NCBI GenBank assembly: GCA_001592805.2
Contig: CP051141.1
Span: 682,001-746,000 of the forward strand
DNA from: Peltaster fructicola
Taxonomy: Eukaryota; Ascomycota; Dothideomycetes
Direction: 5' to 3'
DNA length: 64,000 bases
Of the stretch, positions 1 through 12,688 are shown in pieces. The notes beneath the pieces were generated by a model. It saw nothing but the letters and a program-made list of their open reading frames with translations, did no database searches and was not told the origin of the DNA. Numbering within the stretch: position 1 is the stretch's first letter; every line of letters starts with the position of its first letter. The position numbers were made by a program, and so were the translations under genes.

Positions 1-379
1 TAGACCTTCTCGTTGTCCATCTTCTTGTCCTCCATCCATCGCCATCAACCTCTTCACGGCACGTCACACCATCGCCAGTGCCAGCTTCGTCCCTGAAGCT
101 TTTGACTACACGTGACGAAAGTGGTCAACCAGCAAGATCACCACGTACTTTCGTGCTTTTGCCGCGGCCTTCTGCATACAACACACCTGCGACTGATTGT
201 CGATCAATTCACAGCCATCGACGTGGACATCTCGCGCCAGCTCAAATTACGCGGATCGCACTCCTTTGCGCGAAGAAAGAGATTGATTCAGGACACATGG
301 CGTGACGACGTGACATAGTTCGCGATTCGATCATCAGAGTAGCTACAAGTGTGTACAAGTGTACGCTGCAGACGCCAAT
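1..379. other. 5' flank of INO80
   Basis: This stretch precedes the INO80 start codon and presumably holds its promoter and 5' leader. It is rich in pyrimidine and CATC-type motifs. The short open frames in it have no recognisable family and I do not call them genes. Confidence 0.5.
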
Positions 380-3300
380 ATGGACGGAAGTCATCAGTCG
401 CCTCGACAGGCATCACGACCATATGATCAACAAGTGAGAAGGGATTCACTTTCCGGTCCAGCGCCTGCTGCGGCCGCGTATCAACATGGCATTCCTCCCT
501 CTCCGAACTCAAGCAGACTGCCTCCGCCGTCACCTCGCGATCGTCCGCCTTCTGGTTACTACGATCCCATCGGTGAGGGCAGAGCAGGTGCAGAAGTGAG
601 GGCTGCGCCATATCAACCTCACTCACCAACACAAGTACGTGCACATGCACTCTACTCCCATACGACGACACTAACACTGACCCATAGAGTCGAGGCTACG
701 AACAACAGCCTCCATATATGAATGGCCACGGCTTACCAGCTGCATCATATCCAGCTTCTCAGCATCAGCCAACCTTCCCAACACATGCGCATCCCATTTC
801 TGCGTCAGATCCTCGACTGCCAACTCAGCCATATGATCCCGTCCGATCGAACGGCATGCACTCGTCCAACGATCAGCCGCCGCCTGCCGAACCACCGGCA
901 CGAAGCTCAAACCCAATGTCAATGATGAACATCCTTTCTGACGATCCACAGAAGCCTCAAGCGCAGTCGCCGCCTGCTACGCCGCACAAATCAGTCGCCG
1001 GAAAGCAAAGCCGATCGCAAACTCAAGTCAAGGAAGAGGAGAAGCACATACCAGACCCAACCAAGGTACCACTACCAGGTTCACTTGCAGCACCTCCACG
1101 AGCCCCACTACCACCGCAGACAGGCCCTCCAGGTCTCACATGGCGCGACACTGAGAAAGCGTACGCCGACATTCAGGCACAAGAGTACCCGGATAACGCA
1201 GATGACCCGGAGTTTGCACAAAGCAAGGAGCAATGGCTGGTAGCGACGAAGAAGCGCACTCTGGAATTGAGCATTGTCGAGAACAAGCGACGAAAGCGAA
1301 GACGACTACAACTTATGCAGAAATGGCACGATCAGTTTGCAGCAGCTGCCGATGCAGAACGCAGTGCATTCATCGAAGCACATGAACATGAGGTCGAACA
1401 AGAGGTGCGCACGAAGGAGCTGGAAGAGGACAAGGAGCGCAAGAAGGATCAGCAGCGCAAACGACGACGAGAGAAAGCTATCGCTGATGAGAAAATCAAA
1501 CGCGACGAAGCTATGCAGAGTCTCGCAGACGTTCAAGATGAGGAGAGCGCATGCGTATCGAGAGGACATCGAGCGAGCTACCAAGAAGATTCGCGATACT
1601 GAATCTCGATTGCAAGGCATCATTCCTTCAAAGGAGCGTAATGAGTCTCCTCTCAATGCCGGAGCACTTGGTCGACGCGAGCGCGAAGTCATGATGGATG
1701 GTGGTCTAATGACCTCCTTCCACACAAATCGCAGTGTCGGTGAAGACGAGACTCCCGAATTTGCAGCTGGCGCCAAGTCCGCGAAAGGACGCAGTGCTCG
1801 TGGTAATGCTCGCGCGAGGAAGAGCAAGGAGCAGAAGCAGGCTGAGAAGGACTCTGCTGCTCGAGGCCAGGCTTACCTTGATCAAGGTCAAGATCTGCCT
1901 CCTCTTGCACCAAAGAAGAGGAACGTCTTCGAGCTTACGGTCGTGATTACCCTGAAGACTCGGACGATGACTACGAAATGACGCCAGGTGGCGATCGCCC
2001 TACAGCTGGTCTCACCGGCATGGCGAAGTACGAGTCGAAGGGCTACCACCAGATCTACGAGCAAATCACCAAAGATATTGCGCGAGCAGTGCCGAAGGTC
2101 GTTCGTGTCAAGAACAGCAGTCTGGACACAAAGCAGTCAAACGCCCGAAAGACAGCTCAGCTTGCGGCGAAAGAAGCACGACGATGGCAGCTCCGTACCA
2201 ACAAGAGCACGAAAGATGTCGCTGCTCGTGCGAAGCGTGCCATGCGAGAAATGCTTGGCTTCTGGAAGCGCAATGAGCGCGATGAGCGTGAAGGTCGCAA
2301 GGCTGCTGAGCGAGCTGCATTGGACCAGGCTCGACAGGCTGAAGCCGAGCGCGAAGCAAATCGACAGAAGCGAAAGCTGAACTTCCTGATCTCACAGACG
2401 GAGCTGTACAGTCACTTCATCGGCAAGAAGGTCAAGACCGATGAGATTGAGAAGCATGGCAATGACGCTGGCCCGATTGCCACCACCCAGGAGACTATCA
2501 AGGACGCAAATGCTGACAACACGGTCGGTCTCGACGGCACTACTGGCAAAGCGGGTGGTAAGGTTAACTTCGAGGACCTCGACTTTGACGATGAGGATGC
2601 TCTGCGACAGGCTGCTATGGCTAACGCACAGAACGCAGTCAACGAGGCTCAATCTCGTGCTCGTGCGTTCAACAAGACCGATAGCGATGGTAACGAGCTG
2701 GCCAATGCACAACAAGACTTCGACGAAGGCGAGATGAACTTCCAGAATCCCACCTCACTTCAGAGCATGGATGTGCCTCAACCAAAGATGCTGACCTGCC
2801 AGCTGAAAGAATATCAGCTTAAAGGTCTCAACTGGCTTGTCAACCTTTATGAGCAGGGTATCAACGGCATTCTTGCTGATGAGATGGGTCTGGGCAAAAC
2901 CGTGCAGAGTATCTCCGTCATGGCATACCTGGCTGAAGTGCACGACATCTGGGGACCATTTCTCGTCATCGCTCCTGCAAGTACACTGCACAACTGGCAG
3001 CAGGAGATCACCAAGTTCGTGCCCACGATCAAGGTGTTGCCATACTGGGGTTCTGCAAAGGACCGTAAGATCCTGCGAAAGTTCTGGGACCGCAAGCACA
3101 TCACATACACTCGCGACTCACCTTTCCATGTGCTGGTCACATCGTACCAGCTGGTTGTTCAAGATACAGCATACTTTCAGAAGATCAAGTGGCAATACAT
3201 GATCTTGGACGAAGCTCAGGCTATCAAATCTTCGCAGTCTTCACGATGGAAGGCTCTCCTTGGCTTCCACTGCCGCAATCGACTCCTCCTTACCGGTACT

Positions 3301-5409
3301 CCCATCCAGAACAACATGCAGGAATTATGGGCACTGCTACATTTCATCATGCCATCCCTCTTCGACAGTCATGACGAGTTCAGTGAATGGTTCTCCAAAG
3401 ACATCGAGAACCACGCGCAAAGTAACACAAAGCTCAACGAGGATCAGCTTCGCCGTTTGCACATGATCCTGAAGCCATTCATGCTTCGTCGTGTCAAGAA
3501 GCATGTACAGAAGGAGCTTGGTGACAAGATTGAGCTCGACGTCTACTGCGATCTCACCTACAGACAACGAGCTATGTACACGATGCTGCGCAACAAAATC
3601 AGCATTCTTGATCTCATCGAGAAGGCCGCAGTCGGGGACGATCAAGATACTGCAACGCTCATGAATTTGGTCATGCAATTCCGAAAGGTCTGCAACCACC
3701 CAGATCTCTTTGAGCGGGCAGACACATGGAGCCCGTTATCTATCTCAGACTTCGCCGAAACCGCAAGCTTCATGCGTGAAGGCTATAACATCAACGTCTC
3801 ATACTCAGTGAGGAACACCATTGACTTCTGGTTGCCTCGAGCACTGGGCGAGGACGGTGGCAACCTTGATGTATGCGGACCACGTAACGAGAAGGCTGGA
3901 TGGCTACAGCGTGCTCTTCGAACAGACTTGAGCGTTTGGAACGAAAATCACATTCGTGAGAGTGAGCGTCACAACAGTGCTTTCTCTTGGCTGAGATTCG
4001 TTGGTCAATCGGCGAGCGATGTTGTCGAAAAGGCCAACAAAGGCGTCATCGAGCGAGCAATCGATCTGGCTAGAGATCTCAGGGAACAACCTGAGCAAGA
4101 CAAGGAGAACTCAGATTATGCTCCAGCGCATTCTATGCTGCAAATTGTCAAGCGCGATGCCCATCAATCGATTTTGGCACCAGACGGACACCTTGCCGAT
4201 TTGTTCAACATCTCACGCAATGCCAGCCTAGAGACTGGCTACGACGTTATAGAGTCGTGCTATTTCCCTAAGGCTACAGCACCTCCCGTTGAGCTCGTTT
4301 GCACAAGCCCAAAAATGCTTGCAGCGAAGGAGAGTGCGCTCTTCAATGTGCCGCTTCGACGTGCTCTCTACCCGGTCACGGTCAACACGGAAGCTGCCTT
4401 GCTTCGGGCCAGGCTACCACAGTCCAAATACCCTGTGACCGGACTTCTTCCAGCTCCTGGGTCTCAAAAGCAACGCTTCACCAAGATTCAGGTACCAAGC
4501 ATGAGACGATTTGTCACAGACTCTGGCAAGCTGGCACAACTCGATCGTCTGTTAAGAGAGCTCAAAGAAGGCGGCCATCGTGTGCTGCTCTACTTCCAGA
4601 TGACTCGCATGATCGACCTTATGGAAGAATATCTCACTTACCGCAACTACAAGTACTGTCGACTGGATGGTAGCACCAAGCTAGAAGACAGACGTGACAC
4701 CGTGGCTGCTTTCCAGAGCTCTCCCGAGATATTCGTCTTCCTTCTCTCGACCCGTGCTGGTGGTCTGGGTATAAACCTGACCTCAGCAGACACTGTCATC
4801 TTCTACGACAGCGACTGGAACCCAACTATCGACTCACAAGCCATGGATCGTGCACATCGACTTGGTCAGACCCGACAGGTGACAGTGTACCGTTTGATCA
4901 CACGTGGCACGATTGAAGAGCGTATTCGTAAGCGAGCATTGCAAAAGGAAGAAGTGCAGCGCGTTGTCATTTCTGGCCAAGCCGGAGGTGACAAGATTGT
5001 CGACTTCAACAACCGTGGTGTCCGCGAGAACAACCGTACCAAGGACATCGCCATGTGGCTTGCAGATGACGATGAGGCTGCAGCCATCGAGAAGCGTGAG
5101 CAGGAAGTGCTTGAGCAAGAAGCTAAAGAGGGTGGGAAGAAGAAACGCAAGCCTGCTGCTGGCAAGCGTAAGGAGATGAGCATGGATGATATGTATCACG
5201 AAGGTGAGTATGGCCGCTTAAGCACGACAACGACGCTGACCAGATCCTTAGGTGAAGGGAAATTTGACGATGGCCCATCAGCAGAAGCCTCTGGCGCTGC
5301 CACACCCATGTCTACGGATGGTCCACCTCTGAAGAAGAGGAAGGGTCTCTCCAAGAAGGCCAAGACAGTCAAGGAGCGCTTGGCAGTTGTGGATGGTGAA
5401 GTCGGCTGA
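380..5409 (+). CDS. INO80: INO80 chromatin-remodelling ATPase, frame broken twice
   Basis: This is the catalytic subunit of the INO80 nucleosome-sliding complex in the nucleus. Exons are 380-634, 688-5203 and 5252-5409, about 1640 codons. A proline/serine-rich N-terminus is followed by a basic coiled-coil region and then the DBINO/HSA segment (about 560-690) that binds actin-related proteins. Lobe 1 of the Snf2 motor has Walker A DEMGLGKT near residue 815 and a DEAQ box near 925. Lobe 2 lies at about 1360-1510. The 250-residue insert between the lobes (3750-4490) is diagnostic of INO80 among Snf2 proteins. The conserved reading passes from frame 1 to frame 2 near 1540-1550 and back near 1917-1923, with a stop in frame 1 at 1600. 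No intron fits either place. The last intron (5204-5251, 48 nt) is a multiple of three and has no stop. Confidence 0.95.
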
Positions 5410-5926
5410 TTGATCTGTACTACTACGAGTGTTTCATGGGTTTGAATCGATGCGTAAAAGCTTACAGCATGTCGCTGCGGCACGATGTATTAGAATACAA
5501 CACAGTCGCCTTACGTACTGCGTGTTATGATACAACTTCTACCGTACTTGGAGCCATATAGATTAGTGAGCCAGTTCTGAGAAGTGGTGTATCCTCGTCG
5601 ACATTGAGAATATCTCGAATCAAGTCCTTTCCAACTAGAACCAAAAGAAGACTCTCAGAGCACCTATATCTGTTATCCTGCCGGGTCTCAGTGCCTTCAG
5701 AGTCTCCTATGGTGCCTATTCCAGGCATGAAGCTCTAATTTGGCTCCCAAACCACAGTCATGCACTTTGGGGATTCCGCAGAGCCCTCAGAATTGGCAGA
5801 GCTATAGGTTTGAGTGTCTAGGGCCTTGAAATTCGAGCTCAAGAGCCTCTGAGCTGTTTTGAGTGAGATATCAGTGTTGAAAACACCGATTTCGCAGTGA
5901 CATCTGGCGGCTCACTAACCTGTTAG
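5410..5926. other. convergent spacer INO80 / cardiolipin synthase
   Basis: The two flanking genes end tail to tail here, so the 517 bp should hold both 3' UTRs and poly(A) sites. I see no gene, RNA or repeat in it. Confidence 0.5.
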
Positions 5927-7186
5927 TTATGTTACTTGTGTGGCGTCCGATTTCTTCTCTTTCTGCAGCTCATCGACGCCTAGATAGACAGCAATGAGAA
6001 CAATCGCACCGAACGTGGCGCCAATGATGGCTCTTCCAATCGCACCTTGTCTTGCCTTGAGTGCCTCGTTCGAGCCAATGATGGTCACAGCGTTCTTCAG
6101 GAAGGCATAGCTGAGACCGCTCCAGACAGTTGTGCCTGCAACCAGTATTTGCAGACCCAACATCGCTTGATGAAGGTCTAGTTTGCCCAAACCGAGATCG
6201 TGTAGCATGCCAAGATGATGATTGTCAGCAGTGATGACAGGCAATGCTAATGTCGACCCAATCAGAATCAGCTGCAGGAATGTGTTGTACTTGCTGACAG
6301 TAGTAGGGTGAACTTCTGCTGATGGTAGTGAAAAGTCCCAGTAGCGCGCGAACGTCTTGGGTGCTGGCAGTGAAGCATATCGATACCAGATCGCCGCAAG
6401 CGCCAACGATGCGTCTCGTCCAAGGATCAGCGTGGCCAGATAAGCCGGTATAGCAGCCTTTGCAGCAAGCGTGACGGTGACAATGATCATCAAGGCCTTG
6501 TCTGCCATGGGATCGATCACACTGCCGGCGACTGTCTGTAGCTTCCATTTCCGTGCCATCCAGCCATCGACCAGATCTGTGAAGCCAGCATATGCAAAGA
6601 CTGCTAGTGCCCAGGTGTGTTGGTCGTGTACGAGCAGATATGCTGTTAGTGGCGCAGCGAACAGCCGAGAGACTGTCAGCAGGTTCGGGAGGTTGTAGAT
6701 GTTCTCGTGAGGTGTGAGGTTGGTGAGTGATGACTTGACACGACTGGTGACTTCTTTGTTCGTTCCCGAGCATCTACGATTCTATCTGTAATGCCTTTTG
6801 AGGGCCCTAAAGGACTCTGAGGATCGTGGTCAGCTAAGATTTTCGTTGAAGAGGTCGTGCTGGTATACCTGTTCTGTGTGCCGCTCAACATATCCCTTCT
6901 CTGGCTTTTGAGGCGGCGTTTGTGGAGTTTGGAGGACTGTCCTCGTGAGATGTAGGGCTCGTGGGCCATTTATGCTGGCTCGAGACAGCCTGTGGTCGTC
7001 AGTAACAGAATGCGCTGGGTATATATGAGAAAGTGGGTCAGCTTGCGGATACACACCTTGATCGACCACAGAGGCTGAGCAGTGTTTGCTGTGTGAGATA
7101 GCTGCGACTGTTGGCAATCGTAGTACGCGACGTTCGCATCGAGGAACTGTGCTCCTGACGTACGCGATTCCAACTGAAGCTTTCAT
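5927..7186 (-). CDS. CRD1: cardiolipin synthase (CDP-alcohol phosphatidyltransferase)
   Basis: This enzyme joins phosphatidylglycerol and CDP-diacylglycerol to make cardiolipin in the mitochondrial inner membrane. The hallmark CDP-alcohol phosphotransferase motif is present (DLVDGWMAR, then G and DPMAD) near 6495-6580, preceded by HENIYNLPNLLTVSRLF, a strongly conserved fungal CRD1 segment. Several hydrophobic helices follow. The N-terminus (MKASVGIAYVRSTVPRCERR) looks like a mitochondrial presequence. One fully open model has exons 7186-7053, 6989-6869 and 6781-5927, giving 369 residues. A better-placed acceptor at 6817, 12 nt past a CTGAC branch site, would add a segment containing DRIVDARERT but then needs one extra base. 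The exon 2/3 border is therefore uncertain; the family is not. Confidence 0.88.
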
Positions 7187-7912
7187 GTCTCATATTCAGT
7201 TGTGAACATGATGGCCGGAGATGCTGAGCAGCTAGTCTACTCGTGTGGCTACGAAGGCATGACTGGCTCGTTCGACAGAGCAAGACCGCCATTATGGATT
7301 CATGCCATTGCCAACGAAACGACTGTTGTGTTCAACTTGGTATGCTCGCAGTCTTACCAAGGACAGCCTAGATCAGACTAGTGGCAGCCCCAGCCAATGA
7401 AATGCGACAAGCATCACGTACGCTGCTTCCTACACCTTTACACCAGTGAAACGAGGTCTAACCGCATCACTGCTGCGCAATGGCATCCTCCAAGACTTGA
7501 CTTGACCACCATTATGCTACTGATGACATCCAGCGCTGTCGAAGAGTCAGAAGCTTCTGCCGTTGGCTGGGAGCAAGTGCACTAAGCTCATGCAACATGC
7601 AGCGCATGCATCGACCGACATTGAGCTTGTCTTGGAGCCGGAACGGCAAGCATGGGGCTCTGCTTACTCATATCAGAATGTACAGTAATTCTCCGGCATA
7701 GCGATATAAGTCTGCGATGACATCCTCGCCTGCGCGACAGGAGATGTGTTCGACTGATGGCAGGAGGATGCCAAGACTGCTTGCAACATAACGATATTGC
7801 CGAAAAACGACAAGAAGCGTCTTCAACATCACCTATTGCTGTATCGGAGATCGACGGTATACAGCTGGTCTCGAGACAAGTACTACTCCTCCTGTAACAC
7901 CGACCTTACGCA
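7187..7912. promoter_or_regulatory. divergent promoter region CRD1 / permease
   Basis: These 726 bp separate the start codons of two divergent genes and must carry both promoters. The open frames are short and unconvincing. I recognise no specific operator. Confidence 0.45.
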
Positions 7913-9591
7913 ATGTCGATCTCAACCATGAAACACGACATGCGTGACACGACGCAGAACACCATTAGCATCACAGTCCAAGGCTCAAACGACGTTCCAG
8001 AGTATCAGAATCTGATGTATTCTGACGAGCAGGATATGCAGCGGCTAGGCAAGAAGCAGGAGCTACATCGCAGCTTCTCGTTCACGTCGATACTCGGCTT
8101 CGTCGCCATTGCTATGGGCACATGGGAGATCATTCTGAGCGCTACAGCAGCTGGACTCACGAATGGCGGCACGGGCGGCATGATCTGGATGTTCGTGGCA
8201 AGTTATTGCTGTTTTGGTACAATAGTACTGAGCTTGGCAGAGATGTCTAGTATGGCACCGACTGCCGGAGGACAGTATCGTATGTGTACGCCATTCTTGG
8301 GAACTGCACTAACAAGCAAGATTGGGCATCTGAGTTTGCTCCTCGACCTCAGCAGCGATTCATCTCCTATATCACTGGATGGATGTCTACTCTGTCCTGG
8401 CAATGTGGCACATGCTCAGGAATGTTCCTTCTCGGAATCCAAATACAAGGGCTTGTGTCCCTGGCACAGAACTCATACAGCCCTGAGCCATATCAGGGAT
8501 ATCTAATTGTCGTTCTCATGGTCACAATAGGTCTTCTACTGAATACATGGGCTGCCAAACAACTACCCATGATCGAGACCATCATCCTACTACTGCACAT
8601 TCTTGGCTGGATAGTCATCCTAGTTGTTCTTTGGACTCTTAGTCCTAAAACACAACGTACTATGTTTTACTAATTTCGAGAACTCAGGTGGATGGCCGTC
8701 CACTGGTCTTTCAATGCTAGTCGGCCAGGTGACTGCTATCTATGGGCTGATAGGATCTGATGGCGCAGCGCATATGGCAGAAGAGACCAAGAATGCCTCT
8801 ATCCTGGTCCCACGCTGCATGATCTGGTCTTATATCTTGAACGGCAGCATGGGAATTGTCATGCTCATCACGTATTGCTATTGTCTGACAGATGTCTCTA
8901 GCGCTCTGGATCCGACGACCAATCCTAGTGGGTTTCCATATATCTACGTCTTCAGAAGCGTCACTGGGTCGGACGCAGGCGCTATCGGGCTGACGAGCAT
9001 CATCCTCGTCCTTGGCCTGGCAGGAGCGACTTCATTCTTTGCCTCGACATCCAGACAGACCTTCGCCTTCGCGCGAGACAGAGGCCTCCCGGCGTTCAAG
9101 TGGATTGCGGCTGTTCAGGGAAGGTCAAAGCTACCGCTGAATGCTATTCTCGTCACGTACGCCTTCACTGTACTGCTGTCGCTCATCAATCTAGGCAGTA
9201 CGATTGCTTTGTGAGTGTCTCATCTCTATTACTCCATAGCTGACAAGCTAGCAACGCGATAATCTCGCTGCAACTCCTTGCCCTCATGGCGACATACGCT
9301 GTGTCTATAGGCTGCATTCTCCTACGACGGATTCGACGAGAAACTCTACCACCAGCCCGTTGGTCCCTAGGACGATATGGCCTGCTTATCAATGCCTTTG
9401 CCTTCTTCTATTCCCTCTTCGCAATCATCTTCATTTGCTTCCCAGTTAGCTTGCCCGTAGAAGCAGCTAGCATGAACTGGGCGATTGTCATGTTTGTTGG
9501 AGTCCTCAGCATTGCTCTGGTGTACTACTATGTCCATGGACATAGAGTGTATCACGGTCCAGTGGTGCTTGTACAGACACTGGGAAGTTGA
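7913..9591 (+). CDS. APC-family amino acid/choline-type permease, one frame break
   Basis: This is a plasma-membrane amino acid-polyamine-organocation permease of the fungal choline/GABA/amino-acid clade; the substrate is not predictable. Exons are 7913-8279, 8321-9210 and 9252-9591, near 531 residues. Family signatures are LGFVAIAMGTWE at the first helix, GTGGMIWMF, the GGQYHW-SEFAP motif rebuilt exactly across the first intron, and AHMAEETKNAS in the middle. About 12 hydrophobic helices are visible. The introns are both 41 nt. Near 8667-8672 the reading TLSPKTQRTMF stops, while TNFENSGGW continues one frame over. A run of four T where three would fit the family explains this, and total exon length is 3n+1, as expected for one extra base. 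Confidence 0.88.
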
Positions 9592-9828
9592 GTCGCCTTA
9601 GCACATATGGAACAGAGGAGCAAAGCTTTGAGCAGGGATAAGAGAATGCCGGCGGAGCTGGCACTCTTGACCAACAGACGATGTAGCAAGGCTCACAACA
9701 TGATCAATCGTTACAGTAGAGTGTTGTCCCTCTAATCCGAATTGGCAAGCAACGTGTCGACAATCAACGAGCTTCAGCCATGTTTCTTCTCGCTCGGGCT
9801 TCTAGATCTACGCATGCCACTGCTGTCT

Positions 9829-11682
9829 CTACATATGGACAGCAACGTGTTCGTCGATGTACTGATCCACGCCATAGAGCAGCAAGCATGAGAACACTGC
9901 CAATACGCCCCAAGGTATCGACAGAAGATACAATATCGGGAAGGACTTCGCATATACCTGTTGCCCAGCCGTAATCAGCTGTGGTAGAGCGTCAAGCCTC
10001 GTGATTTCCGGGAACACTCCTCGATCGACGTAAAAGCGTAGTGGACCAGCACCCATGTAGGTCACTAGCGATGTTATCCTTGGGATCGAGAAGAAGCCCA
10101 CTGCTACGGCTGGACCAGGGATTATGTCGTAGGCATTTCGAGTCACGGTTTGCTTGAAGATGTTGTAGAACATGCTCTTGCCGATGACCTGCCCAATCAT
10201 TCGAATGACCACAGATAGCGCCACACTGGTTCCAATGAGATCGTCTGGCGAGATGACCGAGAAGACGACCTGCGATGGGAGGAGGACTGCGCCAACACCG
10301 ATCAGACCGAATACCATCGGCGCCCAAACACTATTGATGTTCTGGGGATCGAATGTTGCCAGGCATGCGATACCAACTGTCTGCATGATGCAGAAGCCAA
10401 GGAGGATCCACATGATTCGCTTTCTGAAGAGTGATATGAGCACTGCTGATATTCCAGCGCCGCCGATGATGCAGAATCCGAGTGGCATCAGCCAGCGACC
10501 AGCATCGCTGAAGTTCGCGCCGTAGACCGAGAATGTCTGGATTGTCCAGAAGACCGTCAACGGCACAAAATTGACTCCTGACGTCAAGCAGAGGACCGAG
10601 ACAGCAAAGAAGTGTCGCTTCCTATGAGATGATTAGCAGTGTGAGTGACGCAAACTAGCATACTGACTTTTGGATGAGCCTCGCTGGGAACATGGGATAC
10701 TTCACAATCCACTTCTCGTAGATGCCGAAGATGACAAGCAATGCCAGTCCACTGGTCAGACATGCGATGACTACACCGCTGTTCCAAGCATAGTCCTGTC
10801 CACCAAAATTGATACCGACAAGGAATAGGACCACACCACTGATAGATAGCAGGCAGCCAATGTAGTCAATACGTGCCAGCAGCTGCATTTTCGACAGCTG
10901 CGAAGCAGGTCTCGGTGGTGGCTTGTAGAAGATTGCCAACACGATAAAGGCCAAGACTGCAATGAGGCCAAGGAGCAAGTAGATGAATCTCCAGTTCGTC
11001 GCAGCAATGGACTGTCCGTAGAGAGGAGCTGCTGCGAAGGGAATCAGACCCATGGCGAGGTATCCGATAGTTGCGCCTCTCTTATGCATTGGCACCAGCT
11101 CTGATGCTGCGGCGATGACAACGAGGATCTGGATGCCAATGGCAGCACCGGCAAGCACTCCTCCGACAAGAAATGTTGCTATGTTCGGTGCAGCGCCTTG
11201 CAGGATGAAGGCAACAATGACAAGGACAAGGCTGAGCAGAAGGATGCCTCGTCGTCCGATAAGATCTGAGAGGTTGCCAACAAAGGGTGCTACCGCTCCA
11301 GTGGCGATGTATGGAGCTGTCAAGATCCAGATTATCTTGTCGAGAGCATTGAGGTCAGCTGCTATGATGGTGAAGCAGGTGACGAGGAAGAGTGGTGTAA
11401 TTTCTGCTACGACGAAGGCAAGACACATGCCCACCATGGTCATGAAGAAGGAGAAAGTCACCTTTACCGTGGTCAGTCGTAAGGTGCCAGCATGGCCGTC
11501 TCCTTGCTTACCTTATTCTCGCCGTGGGTTGGATCATCTTGTGAGCTCCTCCCTGAATCACCTCCACTTTCTACCTTCTCAATGGTCATAGCAGCTGGTG
11601 CTTCGTGTTTGACGTCCATGGCTGTAGCGGTGCTGGAAGCTGAGTACGAAGGAGAGATTGACAGTCTCGCCTGGAGAGACAT
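9829..11682 (-). CDS. MFS multidrug/toxin-type exporter, TRI12-like, 585 aa
   Basis: This major facilitator transporter probably exports small molecules across the plasma membrane. Exons 11682-11512, 11461-10668 and 10621-9829 are fully open. A polar N-terminus of about 60 residues precedes roughly 14 helices. The MFS loop signature GNLSDLIGRRG lies between helices 2 and 3, and ELVPMHKRG follows helix 5. The 14-helix layout and helix 1-6 sequence resemble the TRI12 trichothecene pump and siderophore-iron transporter group (family knowledge). The second intron uses a GTCAGT donor; only that choice keeps frame and gives LIQKKRHFFAV. No biosynthetic genes are adjacent, so a cluster role is not supported. 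Confidence 0.9.
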
Positions 11683-12688
11683 AGTTCTTGTATGGCAAGC
11701 ATACTGATGATGGTATTGCGTAGTCGCCCAGAGCGCACCGTCTAATCGTCCTTGGCTCTTGGATCGACACAGCCTCTACTTGATCACGCTTCGTACCTGG
11801 ACTAATGTAGAATGTGGCATTGGCAAGACTGCTTTCAGCATGCCATGCGGTAGATGTGTAGTCGCCGCATGATGGTAGATCTTGGCCAGCGGGGATTTAT
11901 TCGAGCCAAGGTGAGGTTGATGACCGATGATAGCTCACGAGGTGGCTTAGCATTGGAGCAATGTGGTTCTCGCGCCACTAGGAGCCATGGCATTCCTGAT
12001 CACATGGCGCCTGCCAAGCAATTCTGTCAACTACCTCGGGATCGAAGGCTCAGTGAGAGCAGAAAGGAAAGATAGCATGATGACGTTGCTGTACGAACAG
12101 TCTCTTGGTGATGTCGCGCCTTCGATGAATTGGAGTAAGGATACCTGCGAAAAAGGTCAGAGTCCCGCTCGATCCCCAAGATGACCAACAATTCCATGCC
12201 AAGGAGACAAGAACATCACTATGAGAAACCTCTTCCGCGGTCAGAAACAGCAGATGGACGTCCGAAGACTTCACATATGGACAATAGCAGTATGTATATG
12301 CTCTCTAAAGGAGCAGGACTAGACAGTATTTGTACACGCCATTGAAGGTATCCAAAGCAGAACTCCAATATAACCCACAAATTCGTTATAAACAGAAAGA
12401 CTCGTCAAGATCGTCCTGATTCATCGACAATAGACGCTGACTGACAGTCTTTTCGCGGCCGTAACGCCGCCTTGTGCTCACATGTTGTGGCAGGTATCTT
12501 GGTATGCGAAGGCTCGAATCGAGTTCTTCATTCAGATATGATCTCGGCCTGGTGCTTCCGATCCGTATGCTTGAGTAGCGGGCCAGCGTTTGGGAGACCA
12601 GGAACTCGACCGACAGCTCAAAGGCTATCTCTGAAGCGGCAGCGCAATGGCTGCTTGATGGTAGACTCGCTCAATATGCCCACTCTCA
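11683..12688. other. spacer: MFS promoter and WOR1 3' flank
   Basis: The 1.0 kb between the MFS start and the WOR1 stop has only short, unrelated open frames on both strands. It should hold the MFS promoter and the WOR1 3' UTR. No repeat or RNA gene is evident. Confidence 0.45.

Noticed and set aside
1306-1827. 173-codon minus-strand frame opposite INO80
   Set aside because: Shadow of the Arg/Lys/Glu-rich coiled-coil codons on the other strand.
5920-5950. GTAACA...CTAACAG mini-intron at the CRD1 stop
   Set aside because: At about 16-21 nt it is far below workable intron size; the upstream stop is accepted.
9829-11682. Secondary-metabolite cluster around the MFS pump, permease and WOR1
   Set aside because: No synthase, tailoring enzyme or cluster regulator lies among the neighbours, which are housekeeping genes.
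12500-12530. tRNA B-box-like GGCTCGAATCGAG
   Set aside because: No matching A box at the right distance and no cloverleaf could be drawn by eye.
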